This document shows, piece after piece, positions 35,969 to 48,800 of a stretch of 64,000 nucleotides of DNA (position 1 is its first letter; every line of letters begins with the position of its first letter). The stretch lies in contig OY759261.1 in assembly GCA_963662155.1 (NCBI GenBank), positions 47,366,411 through 47,430,410 of the forward strand, given 5' to 3'. The notes under the pieces are model-generated. The model had not been told where the DNA came from and made no database searches. It worked only from the letters and a program-made list of their open reading frames with translations. A program made the translations under genes and the position numbers. This DNA is from Lamellibrachia columna (Eukaryota > Annelida > Polychaeta > Sabellida > Siboglinidae).

Positions 35969-37681
35969 CAGTGCCATGAATTGCTAGCTGAGTCTTCTGA
36001 AGAAGTGTAGTGATTCAAGTCAGACAATCTGCACCAGTATAGTCTGGTTTGCAGGTTAAAGTACAGAATGGATATTGAGCCTTGGAAACTGGCAGGTGGT
36101 AATCCACCCTCTCAGCAAGCAACACTTGTTTTCACTGTCAATAACTGGATAATTCACCCTGTAGCCCATAAAGTTAAATAAATTATCAGAGCCACATAGC
36201 CACCACCAATTCATGATCAAGTCAACTAGCTCAATTCACCAACCAAGACCTGCTTTATTCATTCATATTGTGATAAACATGCCTGAAAAATAGTTTAGCC
36301 TGGGTTTAACCCAGTGTAGCCCAAAATGGATATTTAGCCGTGTACTTGTCCAACCGCGAGCTTGTCAACAACGTGTATTTATGTAGTGTATGAACATGTG
36401 CCATTTTGACTCGCACAACACTAGACCAAGTAATTGATCTAAAATTTTGCCATTTGTAAAAATACTACAACTCGCCATATTGTGGTGTGAATCACAATTG
36501 GTGACATGATTGTATTGTTATTCAGTGAATCGGTGTACAGGTCAGATGATACAAAACGGGTAACACTAGTATGTTGTGTTCAGACACGTTGTGGCAAGAC
36601 GATCCCCATGTCTTATTCCATACGCACATGTTCATGATATATCAAATGTATTACACGTATCTATTACATGTGTGATACATTTATTGTAATGCGATATTAA
36701 TAATGCATAATTTACGTTCTACTAGCCAGTATGCTGTAATTATGATGGAACATTACTAAACCAATATTATGTATGGATTGCAAGGTATATGTTATATATT
36801 AATTTCATAATATTTGCATGTATACATTTTAATTGCATGCAATCAGTTATATAAGCAAAAACCATGGGGTAGGGAGTTTATGGACCGAAATACCCCAGAC
36901 AGTATTGTTCCATGGATGGGGCAAGACTTTTTTTTTACTACTATTTTTCAAATGCAACCCAGCTAGGTTGTATATTTGCTGAACATTGTTTTCAAATGGG
37001 TAACACACATGTTTATAGAATGAACCCATTAAACACATGCTAAAGTAGTTTAGTGGTACTGGTATACACTCTGAAAGTTTTCCTTGGGGGGCCGCCCTGC
37101 CCTAGGTCACTAGTTTGACAGGTTTATAGAGTACCCGTAGGCCACTACTGAGGGGATGTGGCAGGGGTCTGAACCTCCCATCTCCGACCTGTTTTGGGGG
37201 CCAATCTTCTAACTCCCATGTGTTTTGGGGCCAACCTCCCACCATTTTTGAGAGTCCATCTCCCACATCAGTTTATGAGGCCATATTCTTACATCTCACC
37301 AATGTTTGGACCAACCTCCCACTTCCTGTCACCCCCCACCGCTAACTACTATAAATGAGAAAGTGGTTAATATTATGCACAGCTAATATTTCACATTTAC
37401 CTGTTGACGTATCTGTTTCGCACAAACTCAATTTCTACGGGAAGTTTCCTACCACCGGCAGTTACAATCTCAAAAACTTTAGGTCAGTGTAACGTTTCCA
37501 TCATGGCCGTAGTCAGCTTCTTTACATGAGGGTTCGTGTTTGTCGTTGGTATTAACTAAGCACGTCGCACAACATTAATTTGCAGTAAATTACAATGTGT
37601 GGTTTGCTCGTTATAACACTGTTGCTTTTTAATAATATAGGCCCTATAGATAAAATAACAGGTGAGAAAATGAAAGGGGAG
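35969..37681. other. Non-coding stretch
   Basis: AT-rich. A CT-rich part at about 37,150-37,330 has loose repeats of 'ccaacctcccac'. No gene recognised. Confidence 0.4.
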
Positions 37682-38220
37682 GAAGTTTGGTCTCTATATT
37701 CCAAGTAGTTTTTGAATAATTGCCATTTTACTAAATCTGGTAGGTGTCGAATTTTGCTAAAAATCGCAGCCGTCATTTTTATGCTACATTTCAAGTCCCA
37801 ATATCTCAGGAAATAATGTACATAGAGGCGTGACATTTTCTGTGGTAACTAAGAAGGTCTTAAAGGTCTGATATATATCAGTGTAGCAGTTTTCAGTAGT
37901 CACACTAAATGATAAGAGGCAGTTGAAAAGTCCGAAAATTGCAATTTTACCTTACGAGCAGTCATGTTTGAGACTCTGAAACAGTCTTACATTCATTACA
38001 TCTATTTAACTTTTTGTGTACTGCACTGCTACATATCAGACCTTTAAGACCTTGGTTACCACAGAAAATTTCACTTTTGTACATTATTTCCTGAGATAAT
38101 GGGACTTGAAATGTAGCATGAAAATGACGGCTGTGACTTTTTTTGCAAAATTCGACACCTACCAGATTTAGTAAAATGGCAATTACTCAAAAACTACTTG
38201 GAATATAGAGCCCAAACTTC
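37682..38220. repeat. Long inverted repeat, arms about 190-200 bp
   Basis: The left arm (37,682-about 37,885) and right arm (about 38,028-38,220) are reverse complements with roughly 90% identity by eye. Shared outer end 'gaagtttgg.ctctatatt', middle 'aattcgacacctaccag' on the right strand, inner end 'ggtcttaaaggtctgatat'. The spacer is about 140 bp. Such a snap-back structure suggests a foldback or palindromic MITE. No target duplication was identified. Confidence 0.85.
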
Positions 38221-39363
38221 AGATTTGTCCATGAAGATGAGCAAGGAATATTTGGTAAACATTTCAAGTGAATCTGAGACTGAAGTGCGTGGGGCTTGGT
38301 TGAGTTGATATGGATTGTGGAATTACCCTATATTTATATGTCTTCTACAATCTGAATCATGGTATCGAGGGCTTGCCTTGTATGTGCAACAGTGGAAGGG
38401 AGATACCAACCTTACATGTTCCATGTTAGCTTGCGCATAGTTCTGCAAACATCTCAAGGCACTGGTGCTCCTTTGGCATTCGCACAATGCTACATGGATT
38501 GTGCAGGCAGTAATACGTACAATGTCGTCTTGTTGTAAAACACCACTGGGTCGCTCAGTTAGAGGGATTCCGCACATGAGTCAGGACAATCATTCGGCAA
38601 AACACATCCATCGGCCATTTGATACAGCTGATTTATGGAAGGGTTCATAACCCCAAATTGTGCCAAATTGGGGGTTCGTTTACAAAAAGGAAGGTTCGCA
38701 AAAGTTCTTTTATATATATATGTGTGTATATGTTAACTGAATTGAGGAAAGGAGGAATAAAACATACTGTCAACGTGTCTATCAACGATGAGTTGGTCTT
38801 TAGTTTTCATTCTACCATGTTTCCACTAAAGGCACAACAATGCCACGATGACAAGAAATCAGTAATAAATATCCAAGCCAGAATCCCTCTGTCCAACATC
38901 TCAGGATGAGTAGCCCCAACAATATTCTATATGACACATATGACAACATCATTCTATATGACAACAAAATATACCCATACAAACCTGTATACCGTCATAA
39001 AAGTTGGTAACCCACCCAAGTAGCTCAAAATGCATTTTGGATAATATCAATACGATATAAATTGGTCATTGCACGCATTATCTTAGCAACCATTGGTCTT
39101 ACTCTTAGTAGGTAGACCATAGTTAGCAAGTATATTATTGTAAAAAATTTATTAAAAGCTCAACAATGCAGCCTAAAGTGTTCTTTTGAACACAGAAAAC
39201 ATTCAAGGCTAACATAGCAATCTAACGAAAACTAAACCACTACATCTAATACCCATTGTTGATATTATATTTTGTAGCACCACAACAGGATGTGACACAT
39301 CACGGTGGCAACGACTGTAATAAAGAAAGCAGACCCAGGACCTACTGACCTACTACACAGTAC
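38221..39363. other. Upstream region of the HEPN-MIB gene
   Basis: This contains the presumed promoter and 5' UTR of the gene starting at 39,364, but I could not place a TATA box or transcription start. Open frames at 38,323-38,650 on both strands have no recognised domain. Confidence 0.35.
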
Positions 39364-39861
39364 ATGATGGCGATGTCAACCCTTAAGGACCTTAAGGACC
39401 GATTCAGTGACCCTGAGTATGTTAATTGGGTCATACTTAGCCAGGCGCTGCTATGCGTCCGTGACGGGCTGGCACCCTTCTGCGAAGGTGTGCTTAGTGA
39501 AATCCACGATTCGCTTAAGTTGAAACTTGATCCTGAGCTTCAGGACAAAACATGCACCGTTGGATGTGATAAAGTTTTCGATCGTCCCAACAAGGAGCAA
39601 CGGTGGTTCATCAACTGTTCCGACAATATTTGTAATGCATGGTTGGATGTAATCCTTGAATCCTTCCCTACAAAATGGTATGCCTGGAAAAACTGCGATG
39701 TAAGCAAGTGGCCTACTGAATCTTGGCAACTTGCCAAGCTTTGCATGGATTTCGGGCAAGATCCATCGAATGCAGCCGAAACTGAACCATTGGGTCTGCT
39801 GCAGTTAGTCATAAATTGCAAGGAGTTCCATTCTCGTTTGGATAAGCATCTCGCGGAAAAG
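39364..39861 (+). CDS. Exon 1: CXorf38-like N-terminus
   Basis: 166 codons from ATG 39,364 (further in-frame ATGs at 39,367 and 39,373), donor GTAAGG, phase 0. It holds the conserved Trp/Cys positions 'CSDNICNAW' and 'WPTESWQLAKLCMDFG'. Confidence 0.88.
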
Positions 39862-42800
39862 GTAAGGTTCTGAAGTCATGTTTTCCAATAATACATATTA
39901 TTTTAAACGATTTGAAGTTAAAGCTGGTGTTGATTCAACGTATCTTGATTCGATTACAGTATTTTCAGGGAATGCTAACACTAGCTTTAGCCCATACACG
40001 CATATACGTGTATGCCAATTACCAATCTTAACAAAGGTTTATAAATACGTGGCAAATTGTAAGAAGTGAGTGACGTGATGTTTTGGTTATGTAGCATGAC
40101 ACTATGTTTAAGTTGTTATAATTATTAGGTTATTATATGATGTGGTATCCAATCATTAGGACCACTCAAGTCACTTTACACTTCATCTCCTGGCAGAGCA
40201 GTTCATTAAAACACCAACTCGACTTCCCTGGGAAGTTAAATAACCACACCGAAATTACTATGCGTAGGTTACTCATTCACATACATCATTTTATATATAT
40301 ATAATATATGTAATTATATTCCTGTGTCTTCAGGTTAGATCAATACGAAACAAGTTATTCCACTCAAAACATTTCAAGGTGGAAGATGATGATCTGAAAG
40401 AACACATAGCAGACATGGTGAAACTGCTTCAAAGTGGAGAACTGGCAAGCGACAGTTCAGCCAAAGAGGCAGTCAAAGGCCTCCAAGAGGTAATCTGTCT
40501 ACATTTTTACAAACAGTTATGTGTATTAGCATGAATACATTATAAAAAGTAAATATGGGCGTTGTGCTATATATTTTTACCTACATTATGAATGTACTGG
40601 AACATGCAAACATATCTTTGCTACAGGGTGATTTCATGGGAAAGTTGCAAAAGTTGTCTCACCAGGGTCAAAAAGATAAAATGCATTTAAGCCGTGGAAA
40701 TGTCTATGAATTTAAAGTTCATATATACAGACACTAGGAACTTAATGGATTGAAGCTTAAACACTTGAGGTTTTTTATTATGTCAGATTCTACCTGTACA
40801 TACTGATGAAAGTTGAAATAAGGTGAGCCACCTTTTTGTTAATTTTGCATCATACAGATACCTTCAAATTCTCTCAGATGATGATACTACTACTTCCTTT
40901 TGTATTGCATGGGCTTCACTGATAGCTCAGCGAGGTGAATTTATTTGATCAATGTTGTTGTTTTATAAACACATTTCTAGGTCAGAAATACATTAGTGTC
41001 ATCTGCAAATTTCAGTAGTTTATTACATTTGTCATCTTCCAAATCATTTACATATATTAAAAATAGTATAGGTCCTAATACTGATCCCTGTGGTTCCCCA
41101 CACAGATGTCCAGTTTGAAATCTCACCCTCTACTATTACTCTATCTTCTGTGTGTAAGCCTCTTTTCTATCCAGTTCATTACATCATTACCTATACCATG
41201 GGCTTTTAGTTTAAGTAACAATCTTTGATGTGGCACTTTATCGAAAGCTTTCTGAAATTTTAAGTAGACAACATCCACTGGTGACCCATCATCTACCCAC
41301 TTTGTAATTTCTTCAAAAAAAAAACCCAGAAGAGATTGATTAGACTTGACGTCACTTTTAGGATGTGGTCTTAAATTAGCGGCATAATGTTTGTTTCTTT
41401 CCGTTCTAATCGAACTATTCCTTCTTCTAGTGACAAGTTAAGCACTTTTGCAAGTGGTGTATTAATTTGCTCTACGATTGCCTTAAATAGTTTTGGTGGT
41501 ATCCCATCAACTCCAGGTGATTTATTATCTTTCATCTTCTTAATTTTTTTTGCTATAATTTCAGGAGTTACAAATAACTTCCCTAAATGAGCTGATATAT
41601 CGCCCTAAATTTACTAACTTGAACTGGAAATGAGCAGATATCTTCTATGATTAAAAACTGACCTGACATACTCATTCAAGGCCTCTGCCATTTGAATGTA
41701 TATTATTTGAACTGTATGATTATTAATGTTTAAGAACTGACAGACATTTAACTATGTTTAACCTGTCTTTTTACGTCATATGTGGAACATAATAAGAAAT
41801 ATAGGCAATAAAACAGCCCAGAGCAACATCTTACGTGGGAAAAATAATTCTGGTGAATTAGTGCACATCTGGTGAAATAGTGCACACATTTGTCAAAATT
41901 AAAATAGTGTTTTTATGTTGACAAACTTTCAATTGTGATGCACTACATGTGTGACAGAACAATCAGGAATTATTGTGCATGCATACTGTGCTTTTGTGAA
42001 AATGTTGATAATTAATGTTGAATCATTGTTGAAGGGCCAGTAGGCATCTAATGAATCCAAGCAAGAAAACACATAACTGTGTGGTTAAACTATGTTCAGG
42101 AAGGTAATTTTGTAACAAAACTATAACGTCATGCAATCCAATAGCAAAATTTTACTAGTTTTAGTCTACGCAAGCAGAGTTTGAATTATATGCACATAAA
42201 TGCTGCACCCTGGCCACCATTATTAATATATGTGCTTGTTCAGGAAATGATACATTTTAACAATAAAAAATTACTGAGCTGGACGACATACTAAAGTTGG
42301 TTTTATTTATATAGGTGCCAAAATATTTGTTTATTTGCTATTGTTTATTAATGGTCAAATTACCACAACATTAATTATTCAAGGTGCATCCTCAATTAGA
42401 TTTTTTGATTTTGCAAAAAACCAAACCTACCTAGTATCCTATATTTTGTATGTAGTTTTTGTGAAATCATCAGACGAACTATTAAATTACTTAATGCTTG
42501 TTCACGCTAGTGAAAATCTAAATGCTGAAAAATCAAGATTTTCACCCTTGGTGGAATTCCGTAACTTTGTCAATGACCAGTATTGACTCGCACAGTGTTT
42601 ACCATTTTGGATATCCACTATCCATTTTGATCCTTACCAGAACTAATGACTGAAGTCAATTTGTTTGATGATGATGCGCCAGGGTTGTTTGATTTAAATC
42701 ATTTGATTTAAATCATTGATTTAAATCGCTCCAAAAAAAAAAATCATTGATTTATGATTTTTTTAAATTTTTTTGACTTCCGTTTTTTTTAATCGCTGAT

Positions 42801-45800
42801 TTATATGAATTTAACACAAATAATTGTTTACAAGCATCGAGATCAACAAAGTTTTGTGTGTTTTTTAATACAAAAGCACAATGTGCGCACACTTGTGTAG
42901 CTGTAATGAGGCTGTATTGACACCAGATAGCCTGATAGTCAAATATTTTATGACATTGTGTATACCAGATTTTAAAAAAATCAAATAAATAAAAAAATCA
43001 AATAAATAAAAAAAATCAAATAAATAAACAAAATCCGATTTAAATATAAAAAAATCTGATTTATTTTATATATTTTTAAAAAATCGTGATTTTTTCAACC
43101 CTGTGATGCGCACATTACTTAAACTAGTCACACACTACACATCTAGACATAAATGAATCGGTCACTGGACTTTGGCTCTTAGTTAACATCCCAGAACTGA
43201 CACCCCAACACTGACACTGGCAGGATACTTAAAATATGTAGTTAGATATAACAAGTACAACTTATATCAAACTGATGACATAATTATATTATAAAACTGA
43301 TGTAACAATTATATTATAATGAGCCTTACCACATCACTCACCCACTCAACTAATATTCGTCCTCAAATTTGGATATAGTTATTGTAAATAATATAAAGTA
43401 CTAATGCTTCACAAAATATGACATGCACATAATATAACCACAAGTCTAAACGTCTGGTGATCAGTCAAACACTAGACCTGTATAAAATATATCAATAGCT
43501 TAGTGTAAATTATGCACACTATACAATTATCAAATATCCAGAATGTTCATAAATAATGTCTCTATACACAATACCACGTATGTATGCAAAGCACACACAA
43601 AAAGGTTCTCACATCTCCATAAGCTGGAGGAAAGTTCATACATGATGCAGCAAAGAGAGTGTCCATTTTGGCCATACGTAATCCTAATAAATGAGACCGA
43701 ACTGAAGAATAGTGGTATAAATCATATTTTATAGACCTTTTCAAAACATTATAAATCAGCAGTGTGACTGCTCTTCCAACTCCACCTCCACAAGGTGGAG
43801 GTGGAGTTGGAAGAGCTGAGGCTGCTCGTTGTGGCAATGGTGGGAAGGGAACAGGGGGGTTGTGCCAGTAGTTCCGGTGGGGGAACAGTAGACGATAAAG
43901 TGGAGAAAGACACAAGAGATGCTAGGGAGAGCTCACCTCAGCCTGGGAGGAAGCTGAGAGGAGGGAAAGTGACAGGCCGTAGGGAGACAGGACGTAAGGA
44001 GACGGAAGGGAAAGGAATGGGAGGGAAGACAACCGGAGTGAAGGAGAGGGGAGTAGGGGAGACAGGAGGGAAGGAGAAGGGAGTGGGGGAGACGGGAGGG
44101 AAAACAACCGGAGTGAAGGAGAGGGGAGTGGGAGAGACAAGAGCAAAGGAGTGGGAAGTGGGGGAGACAGGAGCGAAGGAGACAGGAGGGAAGGGGTCAG
44201 GACAGAATGTGATGGAAGGGATCGAATGGAAGAGTTATTCTGCAGCAGTGATAGAGGGGGTGAGGAAGAGAACGAGGGTGTTTGTGGGGGATTCGATAGT
44301 TAGGAAGACCGACAAAGTCTTAAACAAGGGAGATGATGTGGTGGTCTGCTTGCCTGGAGCCAAAATAGAGGCGATAACTGAGAGGGTAAAAAACATCGTA
44401 GGTTCGGGTAAGGGTGGATCTATTTTAGTACACGTAGGGACAAATAACGTAGAGAGGGAGGGTACAACTGCCATAGTTAGGAAATATAGGCAGTTGGTCA
44501 GAACACTAAAGCAGACGCGGGTTGAGCAGGTAATACTGTCAGGGATTTTACCTGTAATGGGCAGGAGGGGTCACACATATCGAAATTGTCGGGGGATGGC
44601 AATTAACATGTTAGTCCAGAAGCTATGTAGGGAAGAGGAAGGTGGATTTATGGGGAAGTTTTGTTGGGAGGGCTGATATGTACATGAAGGAAGGGCTTCA
44701 TCTAAGTGGAAAGGGGGCGGCAGTATTCGCGGACAAACTTTCAGCAGCAGTAGATAGTGACATGGATACAATGACAAATATTTTTGGAAGTAAACATTGT
44801 TTAAACTAGAAGTGCAGGGGGGTTACCTAGAGGTGTCTCAAGCAGAACAAGAGGCCACTAGCACAGATAAACCAATATTAAATCATCCGAAAAACATCTC
44901 TGAAAAAGGTTATAGATGCGTATGTTTAAATGCAAGGAGCATAGTAAATAAGAAAAACGAATTAAAAATTATGGTAGAAGATATTGACCTTCACATAATT
45001 GGTATAACTGAATCATGGGCCAACATAGATATAACAGATGCTGAATTAGGACTGACAGGATACGTAATGTTTAGGAAAGATCGAATAGGAAGAAGGGGTG
45101 GGGGAGTTATTTTATATGTTAAAGAATCTATTCAGGCTTATGAAATAAAACTAGAAAGGGATGCAGATTGCGATGAAGCTGTTTGGTGCAAAATTGTTTC
45201 AGGAAATTCAAAATTAACTATTGGATTAGTTTACCGAAGTCCAAACATAAACGAAGAGGACAACACAAAAATAAAAACGCTATAAAGGAAGTTAGTAAAG
45301 GGGAATGTATCATAATGGGAGATTTTAACCATGGACACATACAATGGAATTCTCTAGAGAGCACAGGGATTGAGGACCAACAATTTCTATTTTTAATCCA
45401 GGATAGCTTTCTTACTCAGCACGTGCTAGGACCAACCAGGGGAGAAAATGTATTAGATATAGTTTTGTCATCACAAAAAGAATTAGTGGACAATGTAAAT
45501 ATATTTGAACCATTGGGTAACAGTGACCATAATCAAGTACATTTTGACATCAATGTAAAATCAGAAGGTAAAAATAAGAAAACGTACAAGAGAAACTTCC
45601 ACAAAGGTAACTACAAAGATATGAGAAAATACTTAGCAAAGCTAGATTGGAATAACATGCTGATGAACAAGACCGCAATTGAATGTTGGAATATTCTAAA
45701 ATATGAAATTGAAAGTATCATCGATAAATTTTTTCCCTTCCAAAAACAAGGAAAACGGTGTAGAAAGAAACACTTGTCAAAAGAGGCTATTAAAAAAATA

Positions 45801-48800
45801 GTGTTAAAACAAACTATGTGGAGGGTTTATAGGCGTACCAGAAAAGAAGAAGACTATGGAAATTACAAAGAGGCACTTAATGCAGCTACAACTGAAATCA
45901 GACAATCTAAAAGAAGCTATGAGCAAAAACTAGCATGTAACATAAAAAATGACAGCAAGAGTTTTTATGCATATGTCAGGAGTAAACAAAACGTACAAGA
46001 CAAGGTTGGACCTCTAGAAGACAGTGCTGGAAATATAATATCACAGGGGTTTTTAATGGCGGAAGACCTAAATGGTTACTTCAGTTCAGTGTTTACCAAA
46101 GAAGATATTAGTTCATTACCAGTTGCTGATGCTAAATTTCAGGAGGCAAAATCTGACTATTTAGGTCCGTTAGTTGTAACTCCAGAATTGGTAGCTAAGA
46201 AAATAAAGGCAATGAAGGATAACAAATCACTGGGAGTGGATGGGATTCCTCCAAAATTACTAATGGAAACAGTAGAACAAATCAGTATACCACTTGCAAG
46301 AGTATTCAACTTGTCATTAAAAGAGGGAGTTGTTCCGTTTGAATGGAAAGAAGCCAACATCATACCATTATTTAAAAAGGGTTCGAGAAATAAGTCAGAG
46401 AATTACAGACCAGTGAGTTTAACGTCAGTGATTTGTAAATTATTAGAAAGGTTAATTAAAGACCATATGGTGGACTTCCTCGTTAAGCATAAATTATTAA
46501 ACTCATCTCAACATGGATTCCTTAAAGCGAGGTCATGCTTAACAAATATGTTATGTTTTTTGGAAGAAATCACTAAGTGGATAGACGTGGGATCGCCAGT
46601 AGATATTATCTACTTAGATTTTCAGAAAGCTTTTGACAAAGTGCCACATCAAAGATTACTACTTAAATTAAAAGCCCATGGTATCGGGGATATCATAACT
46701 GACTGGATAGAACAATGGCTGACTGACAGAAGACAACGAGTTGTAGTAGATGGAGAAGTTTCAAATTGGAAATCGGTTTTGAGTGGGGTACCTCAAGGAT
46801 CTGTATTAGGACCTATATTATTCTTAATATATATCAATGACTTGGACGACAGTATAACAAGTAACGTACTGAAATTTGCGGATGACACAAAACTGTTTAG
46901 AAAGGTTAATACTGATGGTGATAAACAACATTTACAAAACGATCTAGACAGATTAGTGAAATGGTCTGAGAAATGGCAGATGTTGTTCAATTTTGGGAAA
47001 TGTAAATGCCTACATACAGGACATGGGAACTTGGATGTAAACTATAAAATGGGAGATACTGTTCTGGGTACTACTGTAAAAGAAAAGGACTTAGGAGTTA
47101 CAATAAGTGCTGATATGAAAGTTTCAGAGCAGTGTGGTATTGCAGCTTCAAATGGTAATCAAATTCTTGGATTGATTAGAAGAAACATACCATACAAGTG
47201 AAAAAAGTTAATTATACCTCTTTATAAAGCAATAGTTAGACCTCATTTAGAGTACTGTATACAAGCATGGAGACCATATCGTAAGAAGGATATAGATACG
47301 CTTGAACGCATACAAAGGAGAGCAACTAAAATGATTCCAGAACTGAGAGACCTTAGTTATGAAGAACGCCTGAAAGAATGTGGTTTAACAACTCTAGAGA
47401 CAAGGAGGTTAAGAGGAGATCAGATTGAAGTTTTTAAGATATTGAATGGGTATGAAAATATTGATAGAAATATGTTTTTCTCACTCAAGAAGGATAGCAG
47501 AACTAGAGGACATGAGGTAAAATTAGTAAAGGATCAATGTAGATTGGACATCAGGAAGCACTCGTTCTCACAGAGGACAATAAATGAATGGAACAAATTG
47601 TCTACAGATTGTGTAACTGCTAGCAGCGTGAATATGTTTAAAAACAAGGTGGACATATATCTCAGGAGGGCGGGTTATAAGTAGATGAACATTGTTGGAT
47701 TCTCGATAAGCCAATGGCTTCCTTGTCCACTTGCCATCTGGGCCTTTGGCTTGGATGGCAAATCTTGTTAAATCTTGTTAAATACGTTTTATGATTGTTT
47801 ACAGAGGGTAAAATAATCGGAGTACATAAATCAATATACGACTCAGTTAGATTACATATCCTGCCTTCTCTGCTTTTTTCGGGTACCATCGTACGCCTCT
47901 GTCTACGCTGTGTGTTTTCCTGGGTACACTCTGACCCCTCTATCTATGCATTATACAGTTTCTACAAGGCCTCATCTCCCTGACTTATGTCGTCTCCCTT
48001 GTCATCTTTATACATTGTCTACAGATTTCATTTACGAACATTCATACCAATATTTTTATTATTTTCTTTAAGTTCTACTTCATGGGCTCCACTAACTCTT
48101 TGCCTAAAGGCCAGACAGTTCCATGTGTAATCTTAGGCTGCACCACCTACCTCAGGTCGTTGACACAGTCTGCTATACGTGGTGTCCATATGTCCTACAT
48201 TCTCCATTGCCACAGCATTCTGTATCTGCTGCAGACCACGCGTTTCATCCGCTCGCTTCTCCCGCAGTTGCCTGTCTCATGGTTGCTTCTCTCATGCCAC
48301 CTTTTTTGGGCTTGCATTTTTTCCTCTCCTGCAGCCGCATTTCCTGCAGTTGCCTCTCTGCAGTCACATTTCCTGCAGTTGCCTCTCTGCAGTCACATTT
48401 CCTGCAGTTGCCTCTCTGCAGTCACATTTCCTGCAGTCGCCTCTCTGCTGTCACATTTCCTGCAATCTCTCTCTATCTAGATAGTATGACAATGGGGGGG
48501 GGGGGTACTGATATAAAGAAGAACTAACAAATAAATCTTCACCATATTATCCAGCCTTAATCTGTATTATAACAATCAATATTAAACCCTGACAGTCGAC
48601 CAGTTCCAGCCAAGCTTCAACAGCTATCAGCAGTTCACCAGCGTACACAGCCCTTGGCTCAGAGGGAAACCCTCCTCAGTCTACACCACTGCCTGCCTGT
48701 AACTTCACTCTCTGACTGCAATTTCTCTGTCTTTCTCCCTGTCTACAACACTATATAACATCCAAGCCTGGCTCACCAAACACTCACTAGCCAATCATTA

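Larger units (their letters stand above)
43770..47790 (+). mobile_element. Near-complete CR1-clade LINE, inactivated
   Basis: About 4 kb in intron 2, same strand as the gene. Order: ORF1 with an esterase-like domain, ORF2 with APE endonuclease and RT, and a short 3' UTR ending in two 'aatcttgtta' units, the kind of short 3' repeat used by CR1 elements. The 5' edge is a perfect 22-bp-arm palindrome at 43,770-43,816, so the true 5' UTR is probably missing. ORF1 has one frameshift; ORF2 has one frameshift and one nonsense codon. Confidence 0.9.

Noticed and set aside
38323..38650. Open frames on both strands upstream of the gene
   Set aside because: No motif recognised and no splice signals joining them to exon 1.
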